Of a stretch of 64,000 nt of DNA, positions 11,343 through 21,437 are shown piece after piece. The notes beneath the pieces are model-generated. The model saw only the letters and a program-made list of their open reading frames with translations. It was not told the DNA's origin and did no database searches. Each line of letters starts with the position of its first letter. Within the stretch, counting starts at the first letter, position 1. The position numbers and the translations under genes are program-made. Source of the DNA: Triglochin maritima (taxonomy: Eukaryota; Streptophyta; Magnoliopsida; Alismatales; Juncaginaceae); NCBI GenBank assembly GCA_963682175.1, contig OY821791.1, forward strand, positions 16,210,542 to 16,274,541, written 5' to 3'.

Positions 11343-13462
11343 TTTTGGATTTCACGTTTAATTGTACATATATATTTTCGAAATTTTTTGCACAATAAGG
11401 ATCAATTTACAAATTTTCTATGATTTATTTCATGCATGCATCAATTTTTTTCAATAACTTTATTAAAACAAATAAGGGTTCTGAAATTCATACCTAGAAG
11501 TTCTCTAAAACTTCTTGAATATTCGGAGATGCGGAAGAAGACGATCGACGCTTCCCGTTGCGCCGGATGCCTCCGAGTGTTCACCGAAACCCTAAACAAG
11601 GTTGAAGAGAAAGGAGCCAGCCAATCAATCTCCAAACAAGCTTAGAATCTAGCTACAAACCCCTTCCTTAGCCTCTGAGATTTCTCCTTCCAAAGACTTA
11701 GAAACTAAGAGAATTTTCGTGGGTTTTAGTAGTGAATTAGGAGAGAAAATAATTTCTGAATTGTGTAACCCAATTAGGGAGAATAAGGACCTATTTATAG
11801 GTTCCAATCTTACTCTTAATCATGGCTATATTTAAGCCACGGTTTTATGACAATTTCTCTCACAAACTAATTCCATAATGCATTATATGCACCCACAAAA
11901 CGTTTGACCGAATTTGGAGCTAATCCAACCATCGAACAAATTAATCTCTTAATAATCAAAGGCAGAAAATCGACCGCTGTTCGGTTTACCGAGTCCCACT
12001 CGGTTAACCGAATTTGTCTCGATCGTTTAACCGAGTACGTGACGGATGACCGAATCTTAAGGAGAAAAATTCTCCTTAACCGATCGGACCCATTCACGTC
12101 TAAAACCGAGTGCTATTCGGTTAACCGAAAATATCGGAACTTGACATTGTTCGGTCGACCGTTTCTGGTTCGGTACACCGTACCAAAGATCCAGGCACTT
12201 TGGTCAAGTTCGGTCAATCAATTACGATTATCCGTTCCACGTTCGGTTGATCGATCCATAGATCCTTCGGTCGACTGAACCATAACGGATTACCAAACTT
12301 CTACCCGATTTTGCCTTTTTCAAATTTTGGATTTATTTCCAACAAAATTTGAACTTAAGGGGGTTTTAGCAAATTCACAACTTATGCAATATATTATCCT
12401 ATGCAACAATAAATTATTGCACCCCATAATATATGCATCTCATATGAATTTATCATGATTCTAATTATGTTTATATACAACATAATTGATTTTACTTGTT
12501 CACCACATGTGTCATATTTTCTATAAGAAACCTGACACATCATATGAACCAAAAATCAAGCTTCTTGTTTCACTGTTTTTGCGGTGTGACCTATGGGAGG
12601 ATCTAAACTAAGTTGACAGTGATATTAAGAGCTTAATATCACATGCTATAAGCGGTATCTAGCTACACATTATAGCTCCCAATTAGTTAGATGTCTTAAT
12701 TCCACTCGAACCAAAACCTGATCCATTTAGTGATGGAGTGCACTGCTTGTGTCCGTCCCTTGCCTCATGATATTAAGAATACACACAAAGTAGTATTGTG
12801 TCATCTTTGTCTTAGTATTCATTTCTTGATCTCTTTAAGCTAGTTACAAATATGTGACTTAACTCAAATCACATTGTGCACATTATAACTTTGCTTTATC
12901 AAGGGGCCCACTAATATCATCACTCAATTAAGAGGGGGCAATGATAGTCTTTTGACTAACTATTTCTCCAATAAAAGTTGTACTTAACCAACCAATGCCT
13001 TTACACTACACTTATCGATAGTTCAAGACATTGATCTAATTAAGTATTCCTTAAGTGATTAGATATAAGTCTCATATCAAAGGACCAAAGACACAGTAAA
13101 ATATTAATGACACAGAAACACATTTCTATAATAATTTATTTATTAGGTCTATTCAGTATACAAAACTAATATTTGCCTCTTTTGCATACCTGTGTTGTCA
13201 CTCACTTGTAGAGCTACAATGATCTATGACCAACACGACAATCTTAACCCGGTAATTAATGTCCCATGTTAATTACCATGATTGCGAATATCTTTTCTTT
13301 TATGTAAACCAATATCTTTTAGAGCTCTACGGTTAAGGACCAAGAGCCTCTTCCTTAACACTTCTAAAAGACGAATAACATAAAAAAGGAACAAAATGAT
13401 TTCTCATTCAATTCATAATAATTGACATTTAAAAGTAAAACTTTTAGAACACATTCCCTTCA
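11343..13462 (-). mobile_element. Solo LTR of a copia-like family (TSD CTAAG)
   Basis: A 2,120-bp insertion in the family A 5' LTR, flanked by CTAAG at 11338-11342 and 13463-13467. An uninterrupted LTR at 16366-17917 has one CTAAG at this place. On the minus strand it begins TGAAGGGAATG, has a TATA box (11792-11799) about 450 bp from its end, and codes for nothing. U3 (11900-12280) is dense in palindromes of the CGGTTAACCG type, reminiscent of the palindrome clusters of Sirevirus LTRs. The end reads CCAAAA rather than CA, so exact tips are uncertain. Confidence 0.7.
11792..11799 (-). promoter_or_regulatory. TATA box of the inserted solo LTR
   Basis: TATAAATA on the minus strand within CCTATAAATAGG, placed so that U3 is about 1.66 kb and R-U5 about 0.43 kb. 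It supports reading the insertion as an LTR on the minus strand. Confidence 0.6.
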
Positions 13463-13759
13463 CTAAGTGCATAACAGGAAACTCCACACCATCATGGGGA
13501 GTATTTTGGCAATTCGATTCGGGTCGGAGCTCCAACAGACCAAGTAGATGCATCCAAGACCCAAAAATACTTCAAGCAAAGCCCACAAAGAAAACCAGAC
13601 GGATCTAAAGCTTATAGACCACCAATTGGTGGTCGATATAGCCCAGGATCCGTTTAGTTTTCTGTAGCACGTGTATTAGTGTATGCTTAGTCTATTTTTG
13701 GTATTGGTTTAGTCCCACATCGGGGGATTGTCCCGGATTAGCTTTTTCTTGCGGCTAAC

Positions 13760-14518
13760 GTGAGTTCTTTGTTGGCACAACCCATGCAAGTTAAATACAA
13801 GGACCCTGGCTGTCCTACTATCTCTTGTGTGATTGGTGATGTGTCCATACATCGTGCCTTATTGGACCTTGGTGCATCTGTTAATCTTCTGCCATATTCT
13901 GTCTACGTCCACCTCGGTCTTGTAGACCTCAAACAAACAAGGATCACTCTTCAATTGGCTGATAGGTCTATGAAGAAACCGAGGGGTGTGGTGGAAGATG
14001 TGCTGATCAAAGTGGGAGAGTTCATTTATCCAGTCGACTTCTTTGTCTTGGATACTAAACCTGTGCCAAACCCACTTGGACAAATTCCTGTCATTCTGGG
14101 GCGACCATTCCTTGCGACTTCCAATGCATTTATCAATTGTCGCAATGGTCTGATGCGCTTGACTTATGGTAGTCAATGCGCTGATTTTAACATCTTCACC
14201 ATCGGCAAGAAACCAGGTGCCTTCAATGACCCTGTTGGGGTCAACCTTATCCAGGGTTTGGATGAGATTGAAGTTGAGGGCACCTTCAAGTACTTCAGAG
14301 AATTGTTCGATGAAGCTCCTGAAGGTGGTGAAGATGTTTCACCTGGGCTGGCACATGAAGGTGCCTTATGTTCTGATCATGTGGCCTCAGTGCCACCTCC
14401 TTTTGATCTTGTGGCCCTTGAGCCACATTCTTCTGATCTTGTGGCCCTTGAGCCACAACCTTTTGATCATGTGGCTTTTGAGCCACAAGATACCATTTTT
14501 ATGGCCTCTGGGCCATAG
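13760..14518 (+). pseudogene. Athila-type retropepsin fragment with repeat tail
   Basis: This open frame of about 252 codons has no ATG at its head; it starts at a deletion junction with the LTR, so it is a fragment of a Gag-protease polyprotein. Residues 11-21 (VKYKDPGCPTI) are the usual lead-in. The aspartic protease site is DLGASVNLLP with the catalytic Asp at about residue 36, in the D-L-G form usual for Athila elements instead of D-T/S-G. ILGRPFLATS near residue 112 is the C-terminal protease motif. The last 50 residues are imperfect ten-residue repeats (DLVALEP type) encoded by a 30-bp minisatellite. The protease region is about 60% like that of the element at 50126-52678. RT, RNase H and integrase do not follow. 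The fragment lacks a promoter, so expression is unlikely. Confidence 0.85.
14350..14516 (+). repeat. 30-bp minisatellite of stem-loops
   Basis: Six units, each holding a 5-bp stem with a 6-nt loop: 14350-14365 (GGCAC/GTGCC), then 14381, 14411, 14441 and 14471 (GTGGC/GCCAC), and 14501 (ATGGC/GCCAT). The last five are spaced exactly 30 bp. The last changes both partners of the outer pair (G-C to A-T), so pairing is kept. The complete element has the first two at 29150-29165 and 29181-29196, with the same 31-bp offset. Confidence 0.85.
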
Positions 14519-15093
14519 GATCTTCAATTTGTATCTGCTGAGGACCCCATGTGGGTTAAGAATCAACCACCTGATACCCTTCAACCTGATAGAGGTTCAC
14601 CTCTCATTCATGCCTCCTATATTTCTCACTCTCAAGAGGCATCAAACGACCACCATGCTTATAAGGGTATCAGGTGGTCAAGCAATTCTGATTTGTATGT
14701 CGTGAGCCCATGCATGTGCATTTTTGGCTCGAGTGATGGTGGGTTTCCATTTGATGTCCCTTGACATATGAAGATGGGAGCCCATTTGTTGTTCATAAAA
14801 ATAAAAATAAAAACAAACAAACAAACAAACAAAAAGAAGAAGAAGAGAAGATTGCTTCAGTGAGCATCGATTGTTGTGGGCCCCAACGCTTGAGTATTTA
14901 GGCCCCAATTCTTTCACGTATTTGTATCCCTTCCTTAGTATCTCATAGGTTTTGAGGGAATTTCGGTTGTGTCCATCAACATAGCCATAATCTTCCCTGT
15001 GTCCTTCACATTGGTGAGATCTATTCTTTTTCATGCATAAATCCATGTAGTATCTTGCTCGCATTCATTGAGGACAATGCATGAACTAGGTGT

Positions 15094-15111
15094 GGGGGGG
15101 GGGGGGGGGGG
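15094..15111 (+). repeat. 18-base guanine run
   Basis: Uninterrupted G18 inside the internal polypurine-like tract. The same place has 8 Gs at 30069-30076 and 5-6 Gs in two other elements, so it looks like slippage of a conserved short G run. Confidence 0.9.
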
Positions 15112-16212
15112 TGTTTTACGTGTGTACATAGTCGAGTCTTTTCTTTTGATTTTGTTTTCTTTTGTTTGCATTGTTAGGGTCATGTTAGTGTGCTGCATTT
15201 AATATCGATATATCGCTTGCCATGATCCTTATGTGACTTGTATTCTTTTGCTTGCCTAGTGCTTCAAAATTTTCACATTTCTTTCAAAATATTCATGTGT
15301 ATGCGAAAGAAAATGTTTTGTGGGTTTTGCGTGTGTTTAGCATGTGCAAAACCGTTGAGAGGCAAAGTAAAAAGAAAGCTCCCAAAATTGTCTTGAACTT
15401 GATGCATTAGGATATCTTGTACAGTGGCTTTAAGATTTATCGAGTCGTTAAGATGCACCCCAGTTTTCCTTTGGGGGTGAGTAATCATAGGGTTTGAGTG
15501 CTCAAACATTCAAAGAAGTCCACCGTGAACCTAGTGAGTCAATAATTCGTGTGTGTTAATTTAAGGAAGTTTGTTGTAGTCAAGGACCCTTTAAATCTTG
15601 TTGTGAGACATTAAGTGTAGGGGTTTTGGTTCATGTGTAGATAAGAAATAAGTGAGTAGGTGTTCTCTCTTCTCGCACAGTTCCTATCACTTGGGAAAGT
15701 AGGTCTGAGGGGACTTTGTGTCTGGTGCTTTCGAGTCATCTGACTTGGGATGCGCCGACCGAACTCCCGTTACACGGGTGGTAGGGATTGTCCTATGTGG
15801 AGATTTTGGGAAAGGTGTACGTGATAGTGTAAGTCCTCATGGGCAATGATGCACGAAACATGACCCTGGGAGAATGAAGCTCCAACTAATAAAAAGAAAA
15901 AGAAAAAAAAATTGATGAGAAATGAAAGAAAAAGAAAAAAATTGCGAATAAGAACCTTAATGGACTTTACACTTTGTATCACTTGAGGATGTTGAGGTTG
16001 TCCACGTCTTTCACTTAATTCCTTATTTAACGTGCACGATTGGTTTATTAGTCTAGCTGTGGACTGATTACCTATATAGAGTCGGCCCGTAGGATTACCA
16101 CGTCCATTGATCGACAAAATATTTCCAACGACTCGAGGTCTAGTTTGCATAATGCATCTTGTTCGGATTTTGTGGGTATATCCGCTGAAAACCCTCAGGA
16201 GACAACACTCCT

Positions 16213-16264
16213 CCTCCTTGGTAACAAGGAGGTTTAACGGCTTGTTGCACGTGCTAAGTGCAAC
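16213..16264 (+). other. Paired 3' hairpins
   Basis: The first hairpin is CCTCCTTG-GTAA-CAAGGAGG (8-bp stem, GNRA-type loop) at 16213-16232. The second is GTTGCAC-GTGCTAA-GTGCAAC (7-bp stem) at 16244-16264. Both lie about 100 nt before the 3' LTR and are conserved at 31145-31196 and 53625-53676. Confidence 0.75.
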
Positions 16265-16365
16265 CGTGATTCCTACGAAAGTGAGTTAGGATTTCTTGTT
16301 TCTCGTTTGATTTTCTCTTTCTTTGTTTTGCTCGGGACTAGCAAAAACTTAGGTGTGGGGGTATT

Positions 16366-17917
16366 TGATTCACATCATTTCATGCTCATATTCGTATCTT
16401 ATATCCATTATCTTACATCTACGCAATGCTATGTGACGAGTTTTATGTTTGAATTTCAGAAATAAAGAGGTTTGAAGAGAAGAGCCATGAAAGGACCCAA
16501 AAGCAAGAAAAATGACTTAATTGTGAGATCTGGGGACTAAGATGCAAGGGAGAAGGACCTGATCGTAAGACTGAAGGACCTAAGTGCAAAACAGGAAACT
16601 CCACACCATCATGGGGAGTATTTTGGCAATTCGATTCGGGTTGGAGCACCAACAGACCAAGTAGATGCAACCAAGACCCAAAAATACTTCAAGCAAAGCC
16701 CACAAAGAAAACCAGACGGATCTAAAGCTTACAGACCGCCAATTGGCGGTCTGGAACCGCCAATTGGCGGTCCATATAGCCCAGGATCCGTTTAGTTTTC
16801 TGTAGCACGTGTATTAGTGTATGCTTAGTCTATTTTTGGTATTGGTTTAGTCCCACATCGGGGGATTGTCCCGGATTAGCTTTTTCCATGCTTATAAATA
16901 GAACTCTTCACCTCCCATTGTATCCATCTCTCTCTTTGGTGGCATCTTCCCTACTAAGAGTGAAGCCTTGAAGCAAAACTCTGGTGGAGGAAGAGCTGCT
17001 TGTAATTTGAGTGAGTTAATAATAGATGTTTTGATTAGCTTGTTAATTGTTGCTTAGTTAATTTCCTTTAATGTGTTTGCTTTGGTGCTTGTTTAGTTTG
17101 ATGCTTCTTTAATATTTCTTGCTTGATTAGTATAGTTTCATTTTAGTATAATGATTCATTTTATTAGAGTAATTAGTTTAAATATGTGTGAGTAGTTCCA
17201 TCCCCATTTGGGGGGTGGACAAATATGTGATATAATCATGTAGTGTATTAAGTGTGTTATATTTATCCCTTGAGCTTTATATGATTTCCATAACCATCTA
17301 ATGGGTTTTCACTCTTATCTTTGATATGCTAATGCTCTTGAATGAAGCTTAGCTTATGCTTTGATTAGTGGACGTATTTTATGGGGAATGATAAGGTTAG
17401 GATATGGATGAAGTTAATGTTGGAAACACAATTTGTAGTGTATGTGCTCTTGTTGCCTTTACCTTAGCTAATGTCTTGTATGTTTTAATGATGTAGTCTT
17501 ATCTTAATTCATGTGGAGGCATAGTAGGGTCTAGTCTTTATACTTGAGTTCATGTAGCTTCATTCCAATTATTGCCTTGTATGTTTTAATGATGTAGTCT
17601 TATCTTAATTCATGTGGAGGCAAAGTTGGATGTAGTTTTATGATTTCATGCACTACATGTTGTGAGGAGCTTAATGAACACACACACACTTCTTTATGTT
17701 CACATTATTTCTATACCCCCTATGGGGTTTAGTTTTCTTGCTTTTCTTCCATTTCCATTTGCACCTTAGTGTAGTGTAGTGTAATACATCTTTCTGTCCT
17801 TCTTTTACCTCTCGCCTTCGAACAAACCAAGCGTCGACACACCTCCCAGTGGACGACCCGTATTTGCCTCCGCTTTAACGCGGCCGTGCACTTGCGGTTA
17901 AATAAAACGATCAATCA
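16366..17917 (+). repeat. 3' LTR of the deleted copy
   Basis: A 1,552-bp LTR starting TGATTCACATC and ending CGATCAATCA. In order it has two CCAATTGG palindromes (first 16733-16752, perfect over 20 bp), a USE-like motif at 16850-16860, TATA at 16893-16900, TA-rich U5 with a GGGGGTGG block at about 17210, and GTGCACTTGCGGTT before the end. The 3' flank repeats the AGTAT target. Confidence 0.92.
16850..16900 (+). promoter_or_regulatory. USE-like motif plus TATA box in U3
   Basis: GTCCCACATCG (16850-16860) matches the plant snRNA upstream sequence element RTCCCACATCG. TATAAATA follows at 16893, after 32 bp. The same pair with the same 32-bp gap is in five other family A LTRs. Confidence 0.65.
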
Positions 17918-18799
17918 AGTATGTATTTTTATTTTTGTTAAATTGGTAGGTTCCTAATTAAGTCAAAACGACCAAGCTCGTTTCAATTAGATGAGTTAGC
18001 TTGTTTGATGGTGTTTACAGCTCATTTATCCTGACATAATTCTACCATCTAAGAAGTTTGTTCGTCACATCTCAATGTGTGTACAAGTTAACATGTAACA
18101 AGTTTTCATGTGTTGTTTTCAACTTGTTTGTGTTATTTCAATCCTACCATGTAACAAGTTAGTTTGTCTTGTCTCAATGTGCGTGCAAGCTAACTTGCAA
18201 CAAGTTCACTTAACGAATTAAATTGAACTACATGTTAAATGTCTAGCACTCAAAAACAATCATTTGCAATTGAATATGTTGTTAATTAAGTTGTTTTATA
18301 TTGGACAAGTGGTTTCTTGTCTTATAGAGTTTTTTTTCAAAACTAGCCATGTTGTTGTCTAAGTCGAAACGACCCAGCTCATTTGGTTGTACGAGCCAGC
18401 TCGTTTGGTGATTTTACAGCTCATTAATCTTAATTCAATCCAACAATCTAACAAGTTGTTAACTTGTAACAAGTTGTATGTGATGTATCTAATTCGTTTA
18501 TCTTAATTCAATCATACCATGTAACAAAGATTGTTTGTCCCATCTCAATGTGCGTACAAGGTAACATGTAACAAGTTGGTTTGTGGTGTTTTCAACTCGT
18601 TTGGCTAAATTCAATCCTACCATCTAAGAAGTTTTTTGCCCCCTCTCAATGTGCGTACAAGTTAGCTTTTAACAAGTTCACTTAACAAATCAAATTGAAC
18701 TACATATTAATTGTCTAACACTCAAAAATAATGTCATTGGATATGTTGTTAACTAAGTTGTCTCATATTGGACAAGTTGTTTCATGTCTTAAAGAGAAG

Positions 18800-18827
18800 T
18801 ATATATATATATATATATATATATATA
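18800..18827. repeat. (TA)14 microsatellite
   Basis: 28 bases of alternating TA between two R units, following AGAGAGAAG. A short TATATATAT at the same position in the copy near 46130 suggests it grew in place. Confidence 0.9.
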
Positions 18828-19322
18828 ACTGGCCAAATTGTTAATTAAGTTGAAACCAACGCAGCTCATTTGCTGGAACAATCCATGTTGTATCGACCGA
18901 GCGACCCAACTCATTGGTGATTTTTACAACTCGTTTATCCTTATTCCTTTCTACCATTTAAGAAGTTTGTTTGTCCTGTCTCAATGTGCATACAAGTTTA
19001 CTTGTAACAAGTTGGTTTGTGATATTTTCAACTCGTTTGTCTTAATTCAAACCTACCATGTAGCAAGTTTGTTTGTCTTGTCTCAATGTGGTTAGAAGTT
19101 ATCTTGTCACAAATTCAGTTAACAAATTAAATTGAACTACATATTAATTGTCTAACACTTAGAAGTAATCATTTGCAATTGGATATGTTGTTAATAAAGT
19201 TGTCTCATATTGCAAGTTAACTGTTCAAATTTATTTAACAATTAAATTGAACTAATAATTGTCTAACACTCAAAAACAATCATTTGCAATTGGATGTGTA
19301 GTTAATTACGTTGTCTCATATT

Positions 19323-20370
19323 CACAAATGCAGAATAGGGAATAGACGTCACCATATATACGTCGGATGAGTCAACGACCGATGCCTAATATTATAGGGG
19401 TCGGGTATTACTTTAATCGACGCCTATATGTTCGTATACACGTCGGATATTACTACAACTGATGCCTATAGGTACATAGACGTCGGTTGTCGTATAGCCG
19501 ACGTCTATAGGTAAAGTTTTTGAAATATAATTAAAATATAATATGCTTTCAAAGGAAGTTACTGTTAATTAATTTAGTAGAGCAAAATAAAATGGTTATA
19601 GGTAAAGTTTTGGATTGATTTAAAAATAGTTACATCAATGTAACTATCCCATATGTGTTGAAGTTTAATCCCACATTGGAGAAAGATTTTTGATTCGTGT
19701 GGTTGATGTACTCCACCACTCCTTTACTTCTAAATGAGAGTTGGGTACCATACTACAACAGGGCTAGTGGACTATATATATTTAATGGCAAAAGATTGGC
19801 ACTTGGGGCAGTTGGGCAACTTGGGCTTATGATGCTTGGGCATGTACATAGAAATATTCAATGTATTTTTTTATTTTAAGGTATTGACGTCGGTTTATAG
19901 GCTAGCCGACGTCTATAGGCCGTAATGTATTTATTTTATTTTATTTGAAGGTATAGACATCAATCACCCTATACAACAACACCTATTGTAGTGGTAAGTT
20001 TAGTCCCACATCGGAGAAAATGTTTGTATTGGGTAGCTTGATGTACTCCACCACTCCTTTACCGCCGAATGAGATTGATTTGCGGAACTTGGGCATCTTG
20101 GTCTTGATTTACTTCGTCAATGGTCAAACGATTGGCACTTGTGGCAACCTGGGCCACTTGGGCCTGACTAATGTACAGGTTGAGAGCGAGCTATAGGTTG
20201 TAATGTATTTTTTGGGTTATTTAAATGTACAACAGACGTCGGCCGTATATAGCCGATGCCTATACGCTAGGGCATATGTGTTGGGGATATATACGACGGT
20301 CAGTTGGACTGCATAAAGTCATCGTATATACCCTGTATTTCCGACCTGTATAAACTTTTCTGCACTATTG
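19323..20370. mobile_element. Non-autonomous CACTA element (TSD ATT)
   Basis: 1,048 bp with tips CACAAATGCAGAA and TTCTGCACTATTG (imperfect inverted repeats), flanked by ATT at 19320-19322 and 20371-20373. The empty site in other R units reads CATATTGGACAAG, which proves a 3-bp target duplication. The interior has ACGTCGG/CCGACGT subterminal motifs and two diverged copies of a segment of about 230 bp (19661-19880 and 19985-20220). Each of these begins with a USE-like TCCCACAT motif and carries GTACTCCACCACTCCTTTA. No transposase. Confidence 0.85.
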
Positions 20371-20743
20371 ATTGGACAAGTTGTTTCATGTCTTAGAGAG
20401 AAGTAGTTAATGAAGGCGAAACAATGCAACTCATTTGGTCTAACGACCTAGGTCGTTTCAACCGAATGACCCAGCTCGTTTGGTCATTTTTACAGCTTGT
20501 TTATCCTTATTCAATTTATCATCTAAGAAGTTTGTTTGTCCTGTCTCAATGCGCGTACAAGTTAACTTGTAACAATATGTTATGTGATGTTTTCAACATG
20601 CTTGTCTGAATTCAGTCCTACCATGAAAGAAGTTTGTTTGTCCAGTCTCACTGTGCGTACAAGTTAACTTGTAAAAAGTTCACTTAACAACTTAAATTGA
20701 ACTACATATCAGTGGTCTAAAACTCAAAAACAATCATTTGCAA

Positions 20744-20957
20744 TTGAGCTTCGGTCCGGGACCGGACCCAAGACCGGACCAAATAAATTTGGTTCGGTCC
20801 AAAACCCGAAATTTACCAAAAAAAAATTGGTTCAGTTCGAGACCGGACCGAAGACCAAACTTTTGGTACGCCTGGACTGAAGACCGGAGCAGAAAAATTC
20901 AGTCCGGACCAAAAAAATTGGTTTGGTCCGGGTGCCCAGACCGAACCAAAATTTGCT
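20744..20957. mobile_element. CGGTCC-rich hAT-like MITE
   Basis: About 210 bp dense in GGTCCGG and CGGACC words. The right end reads ...TTTGCTCACCC, the common dicot tip GGGTGAGCAAA on the other strand. The left tip is missing and it ends the R array abruptly inside a CATTTGCAATTG landmark. No clean 8-bp duplication. Confidence 0.45.
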
Positions 20958-21210
20958 CACCCATAATGAAGACGTACGTGGAGCTCGTTGTGTCAAGCGG
21001 AGCATGCAAGAGAGGAAGTAGGTGGGAGGTCAAACCTCTATAAAAACCACCGCGTCTCTTTTTAGTTTGCATTGTCTTTTCTCTATATTTTTAATATTGT
21101 TTCCGTTGCATGTTTGGTAGAGATTAGGCAAATTGGATTAGATTAATTAGGGTTATATACGATCCTACTTACATATATATCTTGTCCATAAATCTAACCG
21201 AGGGAACCAT
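20958..21210 (+). repeat. Family C LTR 3' fragment
   Basis: GCAAGAGAGGAAGTAGGT, ACCTCTATAAAA and GATTAGATTAATTAGG follow in the same order as on the minus strand of 56941-57140. It is the R-U5 end of a copia-like LTR truncated on both sides. Confidence 0.6.
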
Positions 21211-21339
21211 ACGTGCAAGTTAATTAAGAAGTTAAGTAAAAGACATGGGCAACCTTAATATCCTGAAATTATAGGTTGTGTAAAGTCCATTAAGGTTCCT
21301 ATTTGTAATTTTTTTATTTTTCTCTTGTTTTTCTTTAAT

Positions 21340-21437
21340 TTTTAGAGAATAAGAAATTCAAATTGGTTGGTGTTTAATTATCTCAGGGTCCAGTTTTGTG
21401 CATCATTGCCTGTGAGGACTTACACTATCATGTACAC
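21340..21437 (-). repeat. Fragment of family A 3' non-coding region
   Basis: The reverse complement matches 15807-15890 (GTGTAAGTCCTCA, GCAATGATGCAC, GACCCTG, then a ...CACCAAC block). It directly abuts a minus-strand LTR, so one family A member was inserted into, or recombined with, another. 21211-21339 shows nothing assignable. Confidence 0.65.

Larger units (their letters stand above)
11124..13749 (+). repeat. Split and truncated 5' LTR of the deleted copy
   Basis: LTR sequence at 11124-11342 and 13468-13749, matching 16366-16885 of the 3' LTR in order. The gap is an inserted solo LTR. The sequence stops at GATTAGCTTTTTC, about ten bases before the expected TATA box. Confidence 0.85.
14519..16365 (+). 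other. 3' non-coding region of the deleted copy
   Basis: No protein recognised. It holds (AAAC)n near 14808-14834, an internal polypurine-like AGGTGTG tract extended to 18 Gs (15094-15111), blocks shared with 29649-31296 and 43141-44288, paired hairpins at 16213-16264, and the normal polypurine tract (AGGTGTGGGGGTA) at 16351-16363 directly before the 3' LTR. Confidence 0.75.
11124..17917 (+). mobile_element. Family A retrotransposon, deleted copy (TSD AGTAT)
   Basis: Bounded by TGATTGACATC at 11124 and CGATCAATCA at 17917, with perfect AGTAT duplications at 11119-11123 and 17918-17922. It inserted into the R array. The 5' LTR is broken twice: a solo LTR sits at 11343-13462, and the LTR stops at about 13749, just upstream of where its TATA box should be. 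From there it joins directly to protease coding sequence. R, U5, primer site, leader and gag are therefore deleted. The 3' half and 3' LTR are complete. It cannot transpose without help and has lost its own promoter at the 5' end. Confidence 0.9.
17923..20743. repeat. Tandem repeat array R
   Basis: Units of roughly 0.4-0.47 kb with recurring words GACCCAGCTCGTTTGGT, CTACCATCTAAGAAGTTTG, TCTCAATGTGCGTACAAGTT, ATCATTTGCAATTGGATATG and TTGTTTCATGTCTTAGAGAG. Landmarks recur at about 11051, 18261, 18730, 19169, 19285 and 20734. After removing the two inserted elements, the spacing is about 416, 469, 439, 116 (a partial unit) and 398 bp. No open frame. A second piece is at 45831-46485, with a short remnant at 49322-49345. 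Confidence 0.75.

Noticed and set aside
11904..12278. 124-codon open frame
   Set aside because: Product of repeated CGGTTAACCG palindromes in a solo LTR U3; no protein similarity.
14381..14516. Regular 30-bp repeats, CRISPR-like spacing
   Set aside because: Units are contiguous, with no unique spacers, and lie in a retrotransposon coding tail of a plant genome. It is a minisatellite.
14166..14705. 179-codon open frame overlapping the protease
   Set aside because: Shifted reading of the protease and minisatellite region; repetitive composition (LLILWPLSH) mirrors the real frame.
16850..16900. A true snRNA gene
   Set aside because: USE and TATA are present, but the sequence downstream shows no U1-U6 snRNA similarity and the motif pair sits in LTRs.
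20738..21043. 101-codon open frame rich in Pro, Asp and Arg
   Set aside because: Translation of CGGTCC simple-sequence words of a MITE.
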